Shown here: positions 40,844-50,011 of the stretch, one piece after another
How the letters are laid out: each line of letters opens with the position of its first letter
Position numbering within the stretch: position 1 is the stretch's first letter
NCBI RefSeq assembly: GCF_036241575.1
Contig: NZ_CP108455.1
Location: forward strand, 5,211,501 to 5,275,500
Source: Streptomyces sp. NBC_01267
Lineage (GTDB): Bacteria; Actinomycetota; Actinomycetes; Streptomycetales; Streptomycetaceae
Direction of reading: 5' to 3'
Length of the DNA: 64,000 nucleotides
Translations under genes and position numbers: made by a program
The notes under the pieces: model-generated
What the model saw: only the letters and a program-made list of their open reading frames with translations
Told to the model about the DNA's origin: nothing
Database searches by the model: none

Positions 40844-42184
40844 GTGGGACGTCACAGCCGCCGGGGCGATGTGCCCCAGAGCGTGGAAGGCGTCTCCGGC
40901 GCGACCGCCGGTGACGGTGAAGGCGCCGCGACGCGTACCGGGGCCGAGGTCGGGACCGGACGGCGCAGAAGAGCCCCCGCGGCGCCCGAGCAGGTGCGGG
41001 GCGGTCACCCCGAGCAGCCGGAGTGGAGCGCGCCCGCGCCCGAGCGGTACGGCACCTGGCAGGGTGTGCAGGCGCGCCCTCAGGTCCCGGGTCCCCGGCG
41101 GGAGTTCGTCGAGGCGTTCGGGACGTCCGGCCGGCGGAAGGACGCCGGCGGCGGGCAGGATCCCCGTACCGGGCAGGACGCCCGTGGCGGGCAGGATTCC
41201 CGTACCGGGCAGGCGGGCCCGGAGGAGAAGCGCGGCAGCGCGACGGCCGCGCCCGCTGCCTCCGCGACGCTCACCGTCCCCGTCGCCCCCGACGTACCGG
41301 ACGGGTCCGAAAGCACCGCCGGTCCGGGTGTCCCGGCCGACGGCGGGGCCGCGGGCAGTGAGAAGGCGGGCAGCGAGAAGGGCAGCAAGGGCCGTACGTT
41401 CACCGGGATCGCCGCCGCTGCGGTGACCACGGTGCTGGCCGTCGTGGTCGCGGGTCAGGTCGCCGACGGCGGCGGGTCCCACGACACTTCGCGGGCGGCC
41501 GGCGCTACGGAGCGGGAGACCGGCGCGGGGCCCGCCTCGCGCGGCGACAACCGGCCCGAACCGAAGGCCGCCGTGGTCCCCCTGACGTACGCGAAGAAGA
41601 TGTCCACGCTGTATCCGCTCGACCCGAAGCTCGAAGCAACGGGAAAGTTCTCGGTGGTCCCCGGATCGGCGAAGGCGCCGGGCACGGGGCGCAAATACCG
41701 TTACCGGGTGGACATCGAGAAGGGAATGGGCCTCGACGGCATGCTTTTCGCCGAAGCGGTCCAGAAGACCCTGAACGACAACCGGAGTTGGGCGCACGAC
41801 GGTGCCAAGACCTTCGAGCGCATTTCTTCGGGACAGCCGGATTTCGTGATTACGCTGGCCAGTCCCGTCACCACCGCGAAATGGTGTGAGAAATCCGGTC
41901 TGGATACGCTTGAGGAGAATGTGTCCTGCGATTCCGCGGCGACCGACCGCGTGATGATCAACGCGTATCGCTGGGCCCAGGGCTCGGAGACGTTCGGCGA
42001 CAGCAAGATCTATCCGTACCGGCAGATGCTGATCAACCACGAGGTCGGCCACCGGCTCGGACACAACCACGAGAGTTGCCGCACCCCCGGCGCACTGGCG
42101 CCCGTGATGCAGCAGCAGACCAAGTCGCTGGACATCGACGGGATCCGGTGCAGGGCGAACCCCTGGGTGTATCCCACCCGTTGA
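40844..42184 (+). CDS. DUF3152 membrane-anchored metalloprotease-like protein
   Basis: A 446-residue protein. Residues 1-180 are a disordered cytoplasmic region with GGQDPRTGQDARGGQDSRTG repeats. One membrane helix follows near 187-207 (GIAAAAVTTVLAVVVAGQVA). The extracellular domain, about 240-446, carries the zinc-protease signature HEVGHRLGHNHE (His399, Glu400, His403, His409), an HExxHxxGxxH metzincin arrangement. Four cysteines (two in KWCEKSG and ENVSCDS, two in ESCRTPG and IRCRANP) may form two disulfides. The GTG at 40844 follows ATCCGGGGA. The substrate is unknown. The counterpart by position is Rv3207c. Confidence 0.9.
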   Translation: MGRHSRRGDVPQSVEGVSGATAGDGEGAATRTGAEVGTGRRRRAPAAPEQVRGGHPEQPEWSAPAPERYGTWQGVQARPQVPGPRREFVEAFGTSGRRKDAGGGQDPRTGQDARGGQDSRTGQAGPEEKRGSATAAPAASATLTVPVAPDVPDGSESTAGPGVPADGGAAGSEKAGSEKGSKGRTFTGIAAAAVTTVLAVVVAGQVADGGGSHDTSRAAGATERETGAGPASRGDNRPEPKAAVVPLTYAKKMSTLYPLDPKLEATGKFSVVPGSAKAPGTGRKYRYRVDIEKGMGLDGMLFAEAVQKTLNDNRSWAHDGAKTFERISSGQPDFVITLASPVTTAKWCEKSGLDTLEENVSCDSAATDRVMINAYRWAQGSETFGDSKIYPYRQMLINHEVGHRLGHNHESCRTPGALAPVMQQQTKSLDIDGIRCRANPWVYPTR

Positions 42185-42508
42185 GACGGCGTCTCATAAC
42201 CGGCCTCGCCCGCATTGACATCGTTCTTTGCGTCGTTCATATTTCTCGGCATGCCGCACTGCCCTGTGTCCACCGATCGCACCGCCCTTGAGCTGGTGCT
42301 GTTCGGCGTGACCGGGCACTGCGTCGCCGACGTTCTCTGTCGCTGACCCGCCTGCTCCGGCGCGCGTCGGCATTTCTGTCCGCCGCGCCAGGGCGTATTC
42401 CACCCGCAGGCGCGGCCCTTCTTTTTCCCGGTACTCCTTCCGGTGCTGCTGCCTGCGCGGATTCGTCTGCTCCAGTCCGCTTTCAGCACACCGAGAGGTG
42501 CTTTTCCG
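42185..42508 (+). other. 324-base leader region upstream of the peptide ABC operon
   Basis: A perfect 15-base palindrome TGAGACGGCGTCTCA (42182-42196) overlaps the DUF3152 stop. A 31-codon frame at 42251-42346 begins MPHCPVSTDRTALELVL and ends VADVLCR, with three Cys codons and no clear ribosome site. An imperfect GC hairpin follows (about 42354-42400) and then a pyrimidine tract CTTCTTTTT (42418-42426). Together these could be an attenuator, but nothing is proven. Confidence 0.4.
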
Positions 42509-44245
42509 ATGCGTCATCTGTCCCCACGCACAGCGTCAGTGGCGGCCGCGAGTCTGGTCCTGGCCCTGGGCGCAGCCGCCTGCGCCGGGCCCGAGGGCCA
42601 CGGCGGCGCCACGTCCGCCGGGGCCGGGGGCAAGCCCCGGAGGGGCGGCACCCTCACCGTCCTCAACAGCCAGCCGCAGGAGGACTTCGACCCCGCCCGG
42701 CTCTACACCTCCGGCGGCGGCAACGTCCCCTCGCTGGTCTTCCGTACGCTCACCACCCGTCACCGCGCGGACGGCGCCGCGGGCTCGAAGGTCGTGCCCG
42801 ACCTCGCGACCGACCTGGGCAGGCCCAGCAAGAACGCCACCGTCTGGACGTACACGCTCAAGGACGGGCTGAAGTACGAGGACGGCACATCCATCACTTC
42901 GGGTGACATCAAGTACGGCATCGAGCGTTCCTTCGCCGCCGAACTGTCGGGCGGCGCACCGTACCTGCGTGACTGGCTCATAGGCGGGGACCGGTACCAG
43001 GGCCCTTACAAGGCCGGTCCGGACGGCAAGAAGGGGAAGCAGCTCGCCTCGATCGAGACGCCCGACGCCAGGACCATCGTCTTCCATCTGAACAAGCCCG
43101 AGGGGGAATTCCCCTACCTGGCGACCCAGACACAGACCACCCCGGTGCCGAAGGCCAAGGACACCGGCACCACGTACGAGAAGCACCCGGTCTCCTCCGG
43201 CCCGTACAAGGTCGTCAGCAACGAGAACGACGGCGAGCGGCTCACCCTGGCGCGCAACACCTTCTGGTCGGCGAAGACCGACAGCGAGCGCAAGGCCTAC
43301 CCCGACAAGGTCGACGTCCGCTCCGGCCTCGACTCCTCCGTCATCAACCAGCGGCTCTCCTCCTCGCAGGGCGCGGACGCCACCGCGGTGACCACCGACA
43401 CCAACCTCGGCCCGGCCGAACTGGCCGAGGTCACCGGTGACAAGAAGCTCGCTTCGCGCGTCGGCACGGGCCACTTCGGCTACACGGACTACCTCGCCTT
43501 CAACCCGAAGGTGAAGCCGTTCGACAACCCGAAGGTGCGCCAGGCCGTCGCGTACGCCGTCGACCGCTCCTCGGTGATCAACGCGGCGGGCGGCTCCGCA
43601 CTCGCCGAGCCCGCCACCACCTATCTGCCGGACCAGAAGTCCTTCGGCTACACGCCGTACGACCACTTCCCGGCCGGTGCGACCGGTGACCCGGCCAAGG
43701 CCAAGGACCTGCTGAAGGAGGCCGGTTACCCCCACGGCCTGACCATCACCCTGACCCACTCCGACGCCAGGGACTTCGAGACCAGCCCGGAGATCGCCAC
43801 CGCGCTCCAGGACGCCCTGAAGAAGGCGGGCATCACCGTCGAGCTCCAGGGCCTGGAGGACAACGACTACAAGGACAAGGTGCACGGCGCGAAGACCGAA
43901 CCCGGTCTCTTCCTCGCCCACTGGGGCGCCGACTGGCCCTCCGGCGGTCCCTTCCTCGCCCCGATCTTCGACGGCCGGCAGATCGTCAAGGACGGCGCCA
44001 ACTTCAACTCCGGCTTCCTGAACGACCCTTCGGTCAACAAGGAGATCGACGAGATCAACAAGCTGACCGACCTGAACGCCGCCGCCGAACGCTGGGGCGC
44101 GCTCGACAAGAAGATCGGTGCGCAGGCGCTGACCGTGCCGCTCTTCCACCCGGTCTACAAGCGGCTCTACGGCCAGGGCATCAGGAACGTCGTGATCAGC
44201 GACTGGACCGGCGTGCTCGACATCTCCCAGGTAGCGGTCAAGTAG
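42509..44245 (+). CDS. Peptide/nickel-type ABC transporter substrate-binding lipoprotein
   Basis: A 578-residue family 5 solute-binding protein. The signal ends in a lipobox, LVLALGAAACAGPEG, with lipidated Cys near residue 26. The mature part shows RRGGTLTVLNSQPQEDFDPA, LATDLGRPSKNATVWTYTLK, YEDGTSITSGDIKYGIERSF, VRQAVAYAVDRSSVINA and GADWPSGGPFLAPIFDG. It binds peptides or similar ligands outside the membrane for the permeases encoded next. ATG 42509 follows GAGAGGTG; an in-frame ATG at 42443 has no support. Four genes follow as one operon. Confidence 0.93.
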   Translation: MRHLSPRTASVAAASLVLALGAAACAGPEGHGGATSAGAGGKPRRGGTLTVLNSQPQEDFDPARLYTSGGGNVPSLVFRTLTTRHRADGAAGSKVVPDLATDLGRPSKNATVWTYTLKDGLKYEDGTSITSGDIKYGIERSFAAELSGGAPYLRDWLIGGDRYQGPYKAGPDGKKGKQLASIETPDARTIVFHLNKPEGEFPYLATQTQTTPVPKAKDTGTTYEKHPVSSGPYKVVSNENDGERLTLARNTFWSAKTDSERKAYPDKVDVRSGLDSSVINQRLSSSQGADATAVTTDTNLGPAELAEVTGDKKLASRVGTGHFGYTDYLAFNPKVKPFDNPKVRQAVAYAVDRSSVINAAGGSALAEPATTYLPDQKSFGYTPYDHFPAGATGDPAKAKDLLKEAGYPHGLTITLTHSDARDFETSPEIATALQDALKKAGITVELQGLEDNDYKDKVHGAKTEPGLFLAHWGADWPSGGPFLAPIFDGRQIVKDGANFNSGFLNDPSVNKEIDEINKLTDLNAAAERWGALDKKIGAQALTVPLFHPVYKRLYGQGIRNVVISDWTGVLDISQVAVK

Positions 44246-44247
44246 CC

Positions 44248-45252
44248 ATGCCGGAAGCACTGTTGGACACCGGACCGGCCGAGGAGGCGGGGGCCGTCGC
44301 TGCGGCCCCCGCCGCCGGGGACCGGTCGTTCCGACGGCGGATGCGCGGACAGCGCGCCGCCGTCGCGGCGGCGTGCGTCGTCGCCCTGCTCGTGCTGGTC
44401 GCCGTCGGCGCGCCGCTGCTCACCGCGCTGGAGGGCCAGGACCCCAACGCGTACCACCCCGGTCTCATCGATTCCGCGCGCGGCGGAGTACCCGTCGGCC
44501 CCCTCGGCGGGATCAGCGCGGACCACTGGCTCGGCATCGAACCGCAGACCGGCCGCGATCTCTTCGCCCGGCTGGTCTACGGGGCGCGGGTCTCCCTGGC
44601 CGTGGCGTTCGCCGCGACCCTGGTGCAGGTCGGACTCGGCGTCGTCCTCGGTGTCGCGGCCGGGCTCGGCAGCAGGCTCGTCGACAACGTCCTGAGCCGG
44701 ATCACCGACGTGGTCGTGGCCATGCCGCTGATGATCCTCTCGCTGGCACTGATGGCGATCGTGCCCGACACCTTTCCCAGGCCGGTGCTGGTCGCGCTGG
44801 TGATCGGGCTGATCGCCTGGGGCGGTACGGCGAAGATCGTCCGCGCCCGGACGCTGAGCCTCAAGTCGCTGGACCATGTGGAGGCGGCCCGGCTCAGCGG
44901 CTGGAACCAGTGGCAGATCGCCCGTCGCGAACTGCTCCCCGCGCTCGCCGCGCCCGTCATCACCTACGCCGCGCTGCTCTTCCCCGCCAACATCTCGGCG
45001 GAGGCCGCGCTGTCCTTCCTCGGCGTCGGCGTGCAGCCGCCCACCCCGTCGTGGGGGCAGATGCTCACCTCGGCCGACGTCTGGTACCAGGCCGCTCCGC
45101 AGTATCTGCTGCTGCCCGCCGGGATGCTCTTCGCCACGGTGTTCTCGCTGACCGTGCTGGGCGACGGCATACGGACCGCACTCGACCCGCGCGCCGCCTC
45201 CCGGCTGCGGATCGGCACCGGACGCAAGCGCGAGAAGAGGGCCACCGGATGA
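44248..45252 (+). CDS. Peptide ABC transporter permease (DppC/OppC type)
   Basis: A 334-residue membrane protein with an N-terminal cytoplasmic tail, a first helix AAVAAACVVALLVLVAVGAP, a large external loop (HWLGIEPQTGRDLFARLVYG, the OppC hallmark) and four to five further helices. The coupling EAA loop is EAARLSGWNQWQIARRELLP. ATG 44248 lies two bases after the previous stop. Normally the DppB-type gene comes first; here the DppC-type comes first. Confidence 0.93.
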   Translation: MPEALLDTGPAEEAGAVAAAPAAGDRSFRRRMRGQRAAVAAACVVALLVLVAVGAPLLTALEGQDPNAYHPGLIDSARGGVPVGPLGGISADHWLGIEPQTGRDLFARLVYGARVSLAVAFAATLVQVGLGVVLGVAAGLGSRLVDNVLSRITDVVVAMPLMILSLALMAIVPDTFPRPVLVALVIGLIAWGGTAKIVRARTLSLKSLDHVEAARLSGWNQWQIARRELLPALAAPVITYAALLFPANISAEAALSFLGVGVQPPTPSWGQMLTSADVWYQAAPQYLLLPAGMLFATVFSLTVLGDGIRTALDPRAASRLRIGTGRKREKRATG

Positions 45253-46250
45253 ACGGCCGCCTGACCGGCTTCCTGCTGCGGCGCCTCACAGGCGCCCTCG
45301 TCACACTCCTCGCGATCTCCGTGATCGTCTACGCGGTGTTCTACGTCGCCCCCGGTGACGTCGCCCAGATCACCTGCGGCCCCCGCTGCTCGCCCGTCCA
45401 AGTGCACCAGGTGAGCGAGCAGTTGAGGCTCGGCGACCCGGTGTACGTGCAGTACGGGCACTTCCTCCAGGGCGTCTTCGCCGGCCGGGACTTCTCCACC
45501 GGCACCTCGGTGCTGCACTGCGACGCGCCGTGCCTGGGCCTCTCGTACCGCACCGACCAGCAGGTCACCGACCTGATCCGCACCGAACTGCCGGTCACCG
45601 CCTCGCTCACGCTCGGTGCCATGGTGATGTGGCTGATCCTCGGCGTCGGCACGGGCGTGCTCTCGGCCTGGCGGCGCGGGCGGCCCACCGAGCGGCTGCT
45701 CACCGGGATCACCCTGGCCGGTACCGCGACGCCCGTCTTCGTCATCGGCCTGGTGCTGATGGTCGTGGTCTGCGGGACGCTGGGCCTGCTGCCGTATCCG
45801 CAGTACGTACCGTTCTCCGACGACCCGCAGCAGTGGGCGTGGAACCTGCTGCTGCCGTGGCTCTCGCTCGCCCTGATCGAGTCCGCCAAGTACGCCCGGC
45901 TGACCAGGGCCGCCATGCTGGAGACGCTCGCCGACGACCACGTACGGACCTTCCGTGCCTACGGGGTGAGCGAGCGCCGGATCATCGGACGGCACGCGCT
46001 GCGCGGGGCGTTCGCGCCGGTCATCGCGCTCAACGCCAACGACTTCGGGTCGATGTTCGGCGGCGCCGTGCTCACCGAGTCGCTGTTCGGCATCCCCGGC
46101 ATCGGACGTGAACTCGTCCACGCCGTCCGGGTCGTGGACCTGCCGGTGGTGGTCGGCATGGTGCTCGTCACCGGCTTCTTCGTGGTGCTCGCCAATGCCG
46201 TCGCGGACGTGCTGTACGCGATGGCCGACCGACGGGTGGTCCTGTCATGA
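45249..46250 (+). CDS. Peptide ABC transporter permease (DppB/OppB type)
   Basis: A 333-residue membrane protein opening with FLLRRLTGALVTLLAISVIV and the DppB-type external region (YAVFYVAPGDVAQ, RLGDPVYVQYGHFLQGVFAG). The cytoplasmic coupling loop is TFRAYGVSERRIIGRHALRG, followed by GGAVLTESLFGIPGIGRELV. The first external loop contains four Cys (ITCGPRCSP and LHCDAPCLG), unusual for the family, and likely two disulfides. ATG 45249 overlaps the previous stop (ATGA). Confidence 0.93.
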   Translation: MNGRLTGFLLRRLTGALVTLLAISVIVYAVFYVAPGDVAQITCGPRCSPVQVHQVSEQLRLGDPVYVQYGHFLQGVFAGRDFSTGTSVLHCDAPCLGLSYRTDQQVTDLIRTELPVTASLTLGAMVMWLILGVGTGVLSAWRRGRPTERLLTGITLAGTATPVFVIGLVLMVVVCGTLGLLPYPQYVPFSDDPQQWAWNLLLPWLSLALIESAKYARLTRAAMLETLADDHVRTFRAYGVSERRIIGRHALRGAFAPVIALNANDFGSMFGGAVLTESLFGIPGIGRELVHAVRVVDLPVVVGMVLVTGFFVVLANAVADVLYAMADRRVVLS

Positions 46251-47842
46251 GTCTGATCGAGGTCGAGGACCTCACGATCACCTTCGACGGGGCCGTACGG
46301 GCCGTCGACCGGTTGTCGTTCACGCTGGAGCCGGGCGGCGCGCTCGGCGTCGTCGGCGAGTCGGGCTCCGGCAAGAGCGCGTCCGCGTACGCGCTGCTCG
46401 GACTGCACCGGGGGAGCGGCGCGCAGGTCAGCGGCTCGGTACGGGTGGCGGGGACCGATGTGCGGACCGCTTCCGAGGCCGAACTGCGGGAGCTGCGCGG
46501 CGGGAAGGCCGCGATGGTCTTCCAGGACCCGCTGTCCTCGCTGGACCCGTACCACGCGATCGGCGACCAGATCGCCGAGGTGTACCGGACCCATGTGAAG
46601 ACCTCCCGCCGGGCCGCGCGCACCCGGGCCGTCGAGGTGCTCGACCGGGTCGGTATCCCGGACGCCGCCCGGCGGGCCCGCTCGCGACCGCACGAGTTCA
46701 GCGGCGGGATGCGGCAGCGCGCACTCATCGCGATGGCACTGGCCTGCGAGCCGCAGCTGCTGATCGCCGACGAGCCGACGACCGCGCTGGACGTCACCGT
46801 CCAGGCGCAGATCCTGGATCTGCTGCACGACCTGCGGCGCGAGACGGGAACGGGACTGCTGCTGGTCACCCATGACGTGGGGGTGGCGGCGGAGTCGGTG
46901 GACGACGTACTGGTGATGCGGGCCGGGCGGGCCGTGGAGCGCGGGAGTGTGGCGGAGGTGCTCGGATCGCCGCGCGAGCCGTACACCAAGGCGCTGCTCG
47001 CGGCGGTGCCCCGGGTCGACGATCCGCCGCGACGGGTGGTCGCGGGCCGGAGGCCGGTTCCCGGCTCCGCGGGCGCCCCGGTGGTCGAAGCCGTCGGTCT
47101 GCGCCAGGTCTTCGGCCGCGGCAGGGCCGCGCTCGCCGCCGTCGACGGCGTCACCCTGAGCGTGCACCCGGGCGAAACCCTCGGTGTCGTCGGCGAGAGC
47201 GGCAGCGGCAAGACCACCCTGGGGCGGATGCTCGTCGGGCTGCTGGAGCCCACGTCCGGCCGGGTGACCCGGACCGGCCGGGTGCAGATGGTCTTCCAGG
47301 ACCCCGTCTCCTCGCTCAACCCGCGCCGCTCCGTCGGCGAGTCCGTCGCCGACCCGCTGCGGGCCCGCGGCGAGCGGGACGGGGCCGCGATCCGGGCCCG
47401 GGTGCGGGACCTGCTGGAGCGGGTCGGTCTCGACCCCGCGCAGTACGACCGCTATCCGCACGAGTTCAGCGGCGGCCAGCGCCAGCGCGTCGGGATCGCG
47501 CGGGCGCTCGCCGCCGAGCCGGAACTGATCGTCTGCGACGAGGCGGTGTCCGCGCTCGATGTGACGACGCAGGCCCAGGTCACCGCCCTGCTGGCGGAAC
47601 TGCAGGAGGAGCTGGGGCTCGCGCTGGTCTTCATCGCGCACGACCTCGCGGTCGTACGGCAGGTCAGTGACCGGGTGGCCGTGATGCGGCAGGGCCGGAT
47701 CGTCGAGGAGGGCGAGGTGGAGTCCGTGTACGGCGCCCCGCAGGACCCGTACACCCGGCAGCTGCTGGCCGCGGTGCCCGCGCTCGATCCGCTGCTCGCG
47801 GCGGTGCGCCGGGCGGCCAGGAAGGAGCCCGCCGCGGCCTGA
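46247..47842 (+). CDS. Fused double ATPase of a peptide ABC transporter (DppD-DppF)
   Basis: A 531-residue protein carrying two complete ATPase domains. The first has GESGSGKSASAYALL (Walker A near residue 40), EFSGGMRQRALIAMAL and LIADEPTTALD. The second has GESGSGKTTLGRMLVGLLEP (near residue 320), HEFSGGQRQRVGIARALAAE and IVCDEAVSALD. They are normally separate DppD and DppF subunits. The first domain keeps the oligopeptide-type end REPYTKALLAAVPR and the second DPYTRQLLAAVPALD. ATG 46247 overlaps the permease stop. It completes the importer, since no separate ATPase gene is needed. Confidence 0.93.
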   Translation: MSLIEVEDLTITFDGAVRAVDRLSFTLEPGGALGVVGESGSGKSASAYALLGLHRGSGAQVSGSVRVAGTDVRTASEAELRELRGGKAAMVFQDPLSSLDPYHAIGDQIAEVYRTHVKTSRRAARTRAVEVLDRVGIPDAARRARSRPHEFSGGMRQRALIAMALACEPQLLIADEPTTALDVTVQAQILDLLHDLRRETGTGLLLVTHDVGVAAESVDDVLVMRAGRAVERGSVAEVLGSPREPYTKALLAAVPRVDDPPRRVVAGRRPVPGSAGAPVVEAVGLRQVFGRGRAALAAVDGVTLSVHPGETLGVVGESGSGKTTLGRMLVGLLEPTSGRVTRTGRVQMVFQDPVSSLNPRRSVGESVADPLRARGERDGAAIRARVRDLLERVGLDPAQYDRYPHEFSGGQRQRVGIARALAAEPELIVCDEAVSALDVTTQAQVTALLAELQEELGLALVFIAHDLAVVRQVSDRVAVMRQGRIVEEGEVESVYGAPQDPYTRQLLAAVPALDPLLAAVRRAARKEPAAA

Positions 47843-47918
47843 CCCGCCGTGACCGAAAGGCACCGTAGCGGCACAGAACGCGACCGGGGTGGGAAAGTTA
47901 CGACGGTTCACCCCTTCT

Positions 47919-47952
47919 GGTGGCGCGATGGACAACCGTCCGTCGCGCCACC
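47919..47952 (+). terminator. Hairpin between the ABC operon and the glycosyltransferase gene
   Basis: GGTGGCGCGA (47919-47928) pairs with TCGCGCCACC (47943-47952), and inside it GGAC-AACC-GTCC extends the stem to about 15 pairs with a four-base loop. It lies 77 bases after the ATPase stop and 75 before the next start, so it is terminator or leader. Confidence 0.6.
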
Positions 47953-48026
47953 TCTTCGTCCGCTTACGGTCGTCCCGCTGCGAGTCGCCGTCACCAACGG
48001 CGGCTGCCTGAAGGGAGACCGGGGGT

Positions 48027-49706
48027 GTGCACGTGCGGATAGGACTGCTTACGGAAGGTGGGTATCCGTATGCGACGGGTGAGTCGAGGTTCTGGTGCGA
48101 CCGGCTCGTACGAGGGCTGGACGGGCACGAGTTCGACCTCTACGCGCTGAGCCGCAGCGCGCAGCAGGAGGCGGGCGGACGGCTCGAACTGCCGCCGCAG
48201 GTACGGCGGGTGCGCACCGCGCCGCTCTGGAAGGCCGAGGCGGACGGCCGCAGGTACGGCCGAAGAGACCGGCGCCGGTTCGCCGACTGCTTCCGGCAGC
48301 TGGTCTCGGCCGTGTGCGGCGAGGGCACCGGCCTCGCGGACGGCCTCTTCGCGGACGGCCTCTACGGACTGGCCGAGCTCGCGGTCGAGAAGGGTCCTCT
48401 GTACCCGGCGCTCCGCTCCGAAACCGCCGTCCGCGCCCTGGAATCCGCCTGTCGTGCGCCCGGCGCGAGCCGCACGGTGCAGTCCGCGAGAGTCCCCGAC
48501 TACCTCACCTTCGCCGGACTGCTGGAGCGGGCCCTGCGTCCGCTCTCCCTCGACTGGTACACCGAGGACGAGCTCGGGGCGGTCGACCTCTGCCATGCCG
48601 CGTCCGGCGGCGGCGCCGCGCTCCCCGGACTGCTGGCCCTCCGCTTCTTCGGGGTTCCCCTGCTGGTCACGGAGTACGGCGTCGAACTGCGCTCGCACTA
48701 CCTGGCGGGCAGCACCCGCAGCGCCCCGGTCCGCGCGCTGCTCGCGGGCTTCCACGGCAGGCTGGCCGCCGAGGTCTACCGCCGGGCCGCGGTCATCACC
48801 CACGGCAACGCGCACGCCCGCCGCTGGCAGGAGAAGTGCGGCGCCGACCGCGCCAAACTGCGCACGGTCCATCCCGGCATGGAGGCCGAACGATTCTCCG
48901 CCGTGGGGGACGGCGGGGAAACGGGCGACCCGGCCACCCTGGTGTGGGTCGGCCGTATCGAGCCCGCCAAGGACCTGATCTCCCTGCTGCACGCCTTCGC
49001 CGAGGTGCGCAAGGAGGAGCCGGAGGCCGGACTCCGCATCGTCGGAGCTCCCGCGCCGGGGCCCGGGGGCGCGGACCACCTCGCCCACTGCCGCGCCCTC
49101 GCCGCCCAGCTCTTCCCCGACGAGGCGGCGGACGTGCACGCGGTCGGTTCCAACCCGGTGACCTTCGAGGAGATCGGCGGCCCGGAGGTGCCGGAGCTCG
49201 CGGACGCCTACGCGGGCGGCGCGGTCGTGGTGCTCTCCAGCGTGGTGGAGGGCTTCCCGGTGAGCCTCGTCGAAGCGATGTTCTGCGGCCGGGCGACGGT
49301 CTCCACGGATGTCGGCGCGGTCGTCGAAGTCGTCGGCGGCACGGGGCTCGTGGTGCCACCGCGCAATCCGCGTGCGCTCGCCGACGCCTGCCTGGCGCTG
49401 CTGCGCGACCCGCGGCGCCGGGAACGGCTCGGTGCGGCGGCGCGTGCGCGGGCGCTCGAACTCTTCACGGTCGAACAGAACATCGCGGCATTTCACGGCA
49501 TTTACCTCGACCTGCTCTCGCACGGCCCGGTCCGGCGTACGCCGGCGCACGACAAGGGTGATCCCCGCCCGTTCGCGCACCCGGCGGAGGCGCAGGTCGC
49601 GGGAGCCTGGGCGGCTCACGCGGGCACGGTGCGTACGCCGAGTTGGGCGGCGCCGGAGCCCGAACCGCTCCGGGTGGGGGCTGTCGCGGGGGAGGGCGGC
49701 CGATGA
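48027..49706 (+). CDS. PelF-like GT4 glycosyltransferase with DUF3492 domain
   Basis: A 559-residue cytosolic enzyme. The opening RIGLLTEGGYPYATGESRFW resembles the PelF/DUF3492 start. The middle has CHAASGGGAALPGLLALRFF and LVTEYGVELRSHYLAGSTRS; the C-terminal GT-B half has VWVGRIEPAKDLISLLHAFA and the retaining EX7E motif EGFPVSLVEAMFCGRATVST. PelF of Pseudomonas polymerises the GalNAc/GlcNAc-type Pel polymer using UDP-sugars; a related polymerase role is inferred here. GTG 48027 has GGGAG 10 bases upstream. It heads a run of five closely linked genes ending with a spherulin-4 protein. Confidence 0.88.
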   Translation: MHVRIGLLTEGGYPYATGESRFWCDRLVRGLDGHEFDLYALSRSAQQEAGGRLELPPQVRRVRTAPLWKAEADGRRYGRRDRRRFADCFRQLVSAVCGEGTGLADGLFADGLYGLAELAVEKGPLYPALRSETAVRALESACRAPGASRTVQSARVPDYLTFAGLLERALRPLSLDWYTEDELGAVDLCHAASGGGAALPGLLALRFFGVPLLVTEYGVELRSHYLAGSTRSAPVRALLAGFHGRLAAEVYRRAAVITHGNAHARRWQEKCGADRAKLRTVHPGMEAERFSAVGDGGETGDPATLVWVGRIEPAKDLISLLHAFAEVRKEEPEAGLRIVGAPAPGPGGADHLAHCRALAAQLFPDEAADVHAVGSNPVTFEEIGGPEVPELADAYAGGAVVVLSSVVEGFPVSLVEAMFCGRATVSTDVGAVVEVVGGTGLVVPPRNPRALADACLALLRDPRRRERLGAAARARALELFTVEQNIAAFHGIYLDLLSHGPVRRTPAHDKGDPRPFAHPAEAQVAGAWAAHAGTVRTPSWAAPEPEPLRVGAVAGEGGR

Positions 49707-50011
49707 ACCAGCCCCGCACGGTCCCCATAGCGGCTCCGGCTCTCGGAACGGCGGTCCGTGAAGCCGCTGCCTTCGAGGCGACGGCTTGCGAACTCCCGCT
49801 GGTCCGGGGCGCGTCGACCGGAGGCGTACGCCGGAGCAGATCGGCCGCCGTGCGCCGGGTGTCCGGCCGCGCGCACCCGACGGCCCGATCGGGGTGTACG
49901 GCACGCGGGCCCAGGCCCCCGGCGCACGGCTGTGCGCCCCCGCCGTCCGCCGTCGAACTCCCCGTCCACCGGCCCCGGTTCCGACTCCGGCGCAGAGAGG
50001 TCGCCGTATGA
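49703..50011 (+). CDS. Possible 102-residue protein bracketed by ATGA overlaps
   Basis: The ATG overlaps the glycosyltransferase stop and the TGA overlaps the start of the next gene, both as ATGA, which favours translation. Against this, about 20 percent of third positions are A or T (normal genes here have far fewer). The sequence is Arg/Pro-rich without a domain (MNQPRTVPIAAPALGTAVRE at the start, RPRFRLRRREVAV at the end). It may be a coupling ORF that lets ribosomes reach the next gene. No similarity recognised. Confidence 0.45.
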   Translation: MNQPRTVPIAAPALGTAVREAAAFEATACELPLVRGASTGGVRRSRSAAVRRVSGRAHPTARSGCTARGPRPPAHGCAPPPSAVELPVHRPRFRLRRREVAV

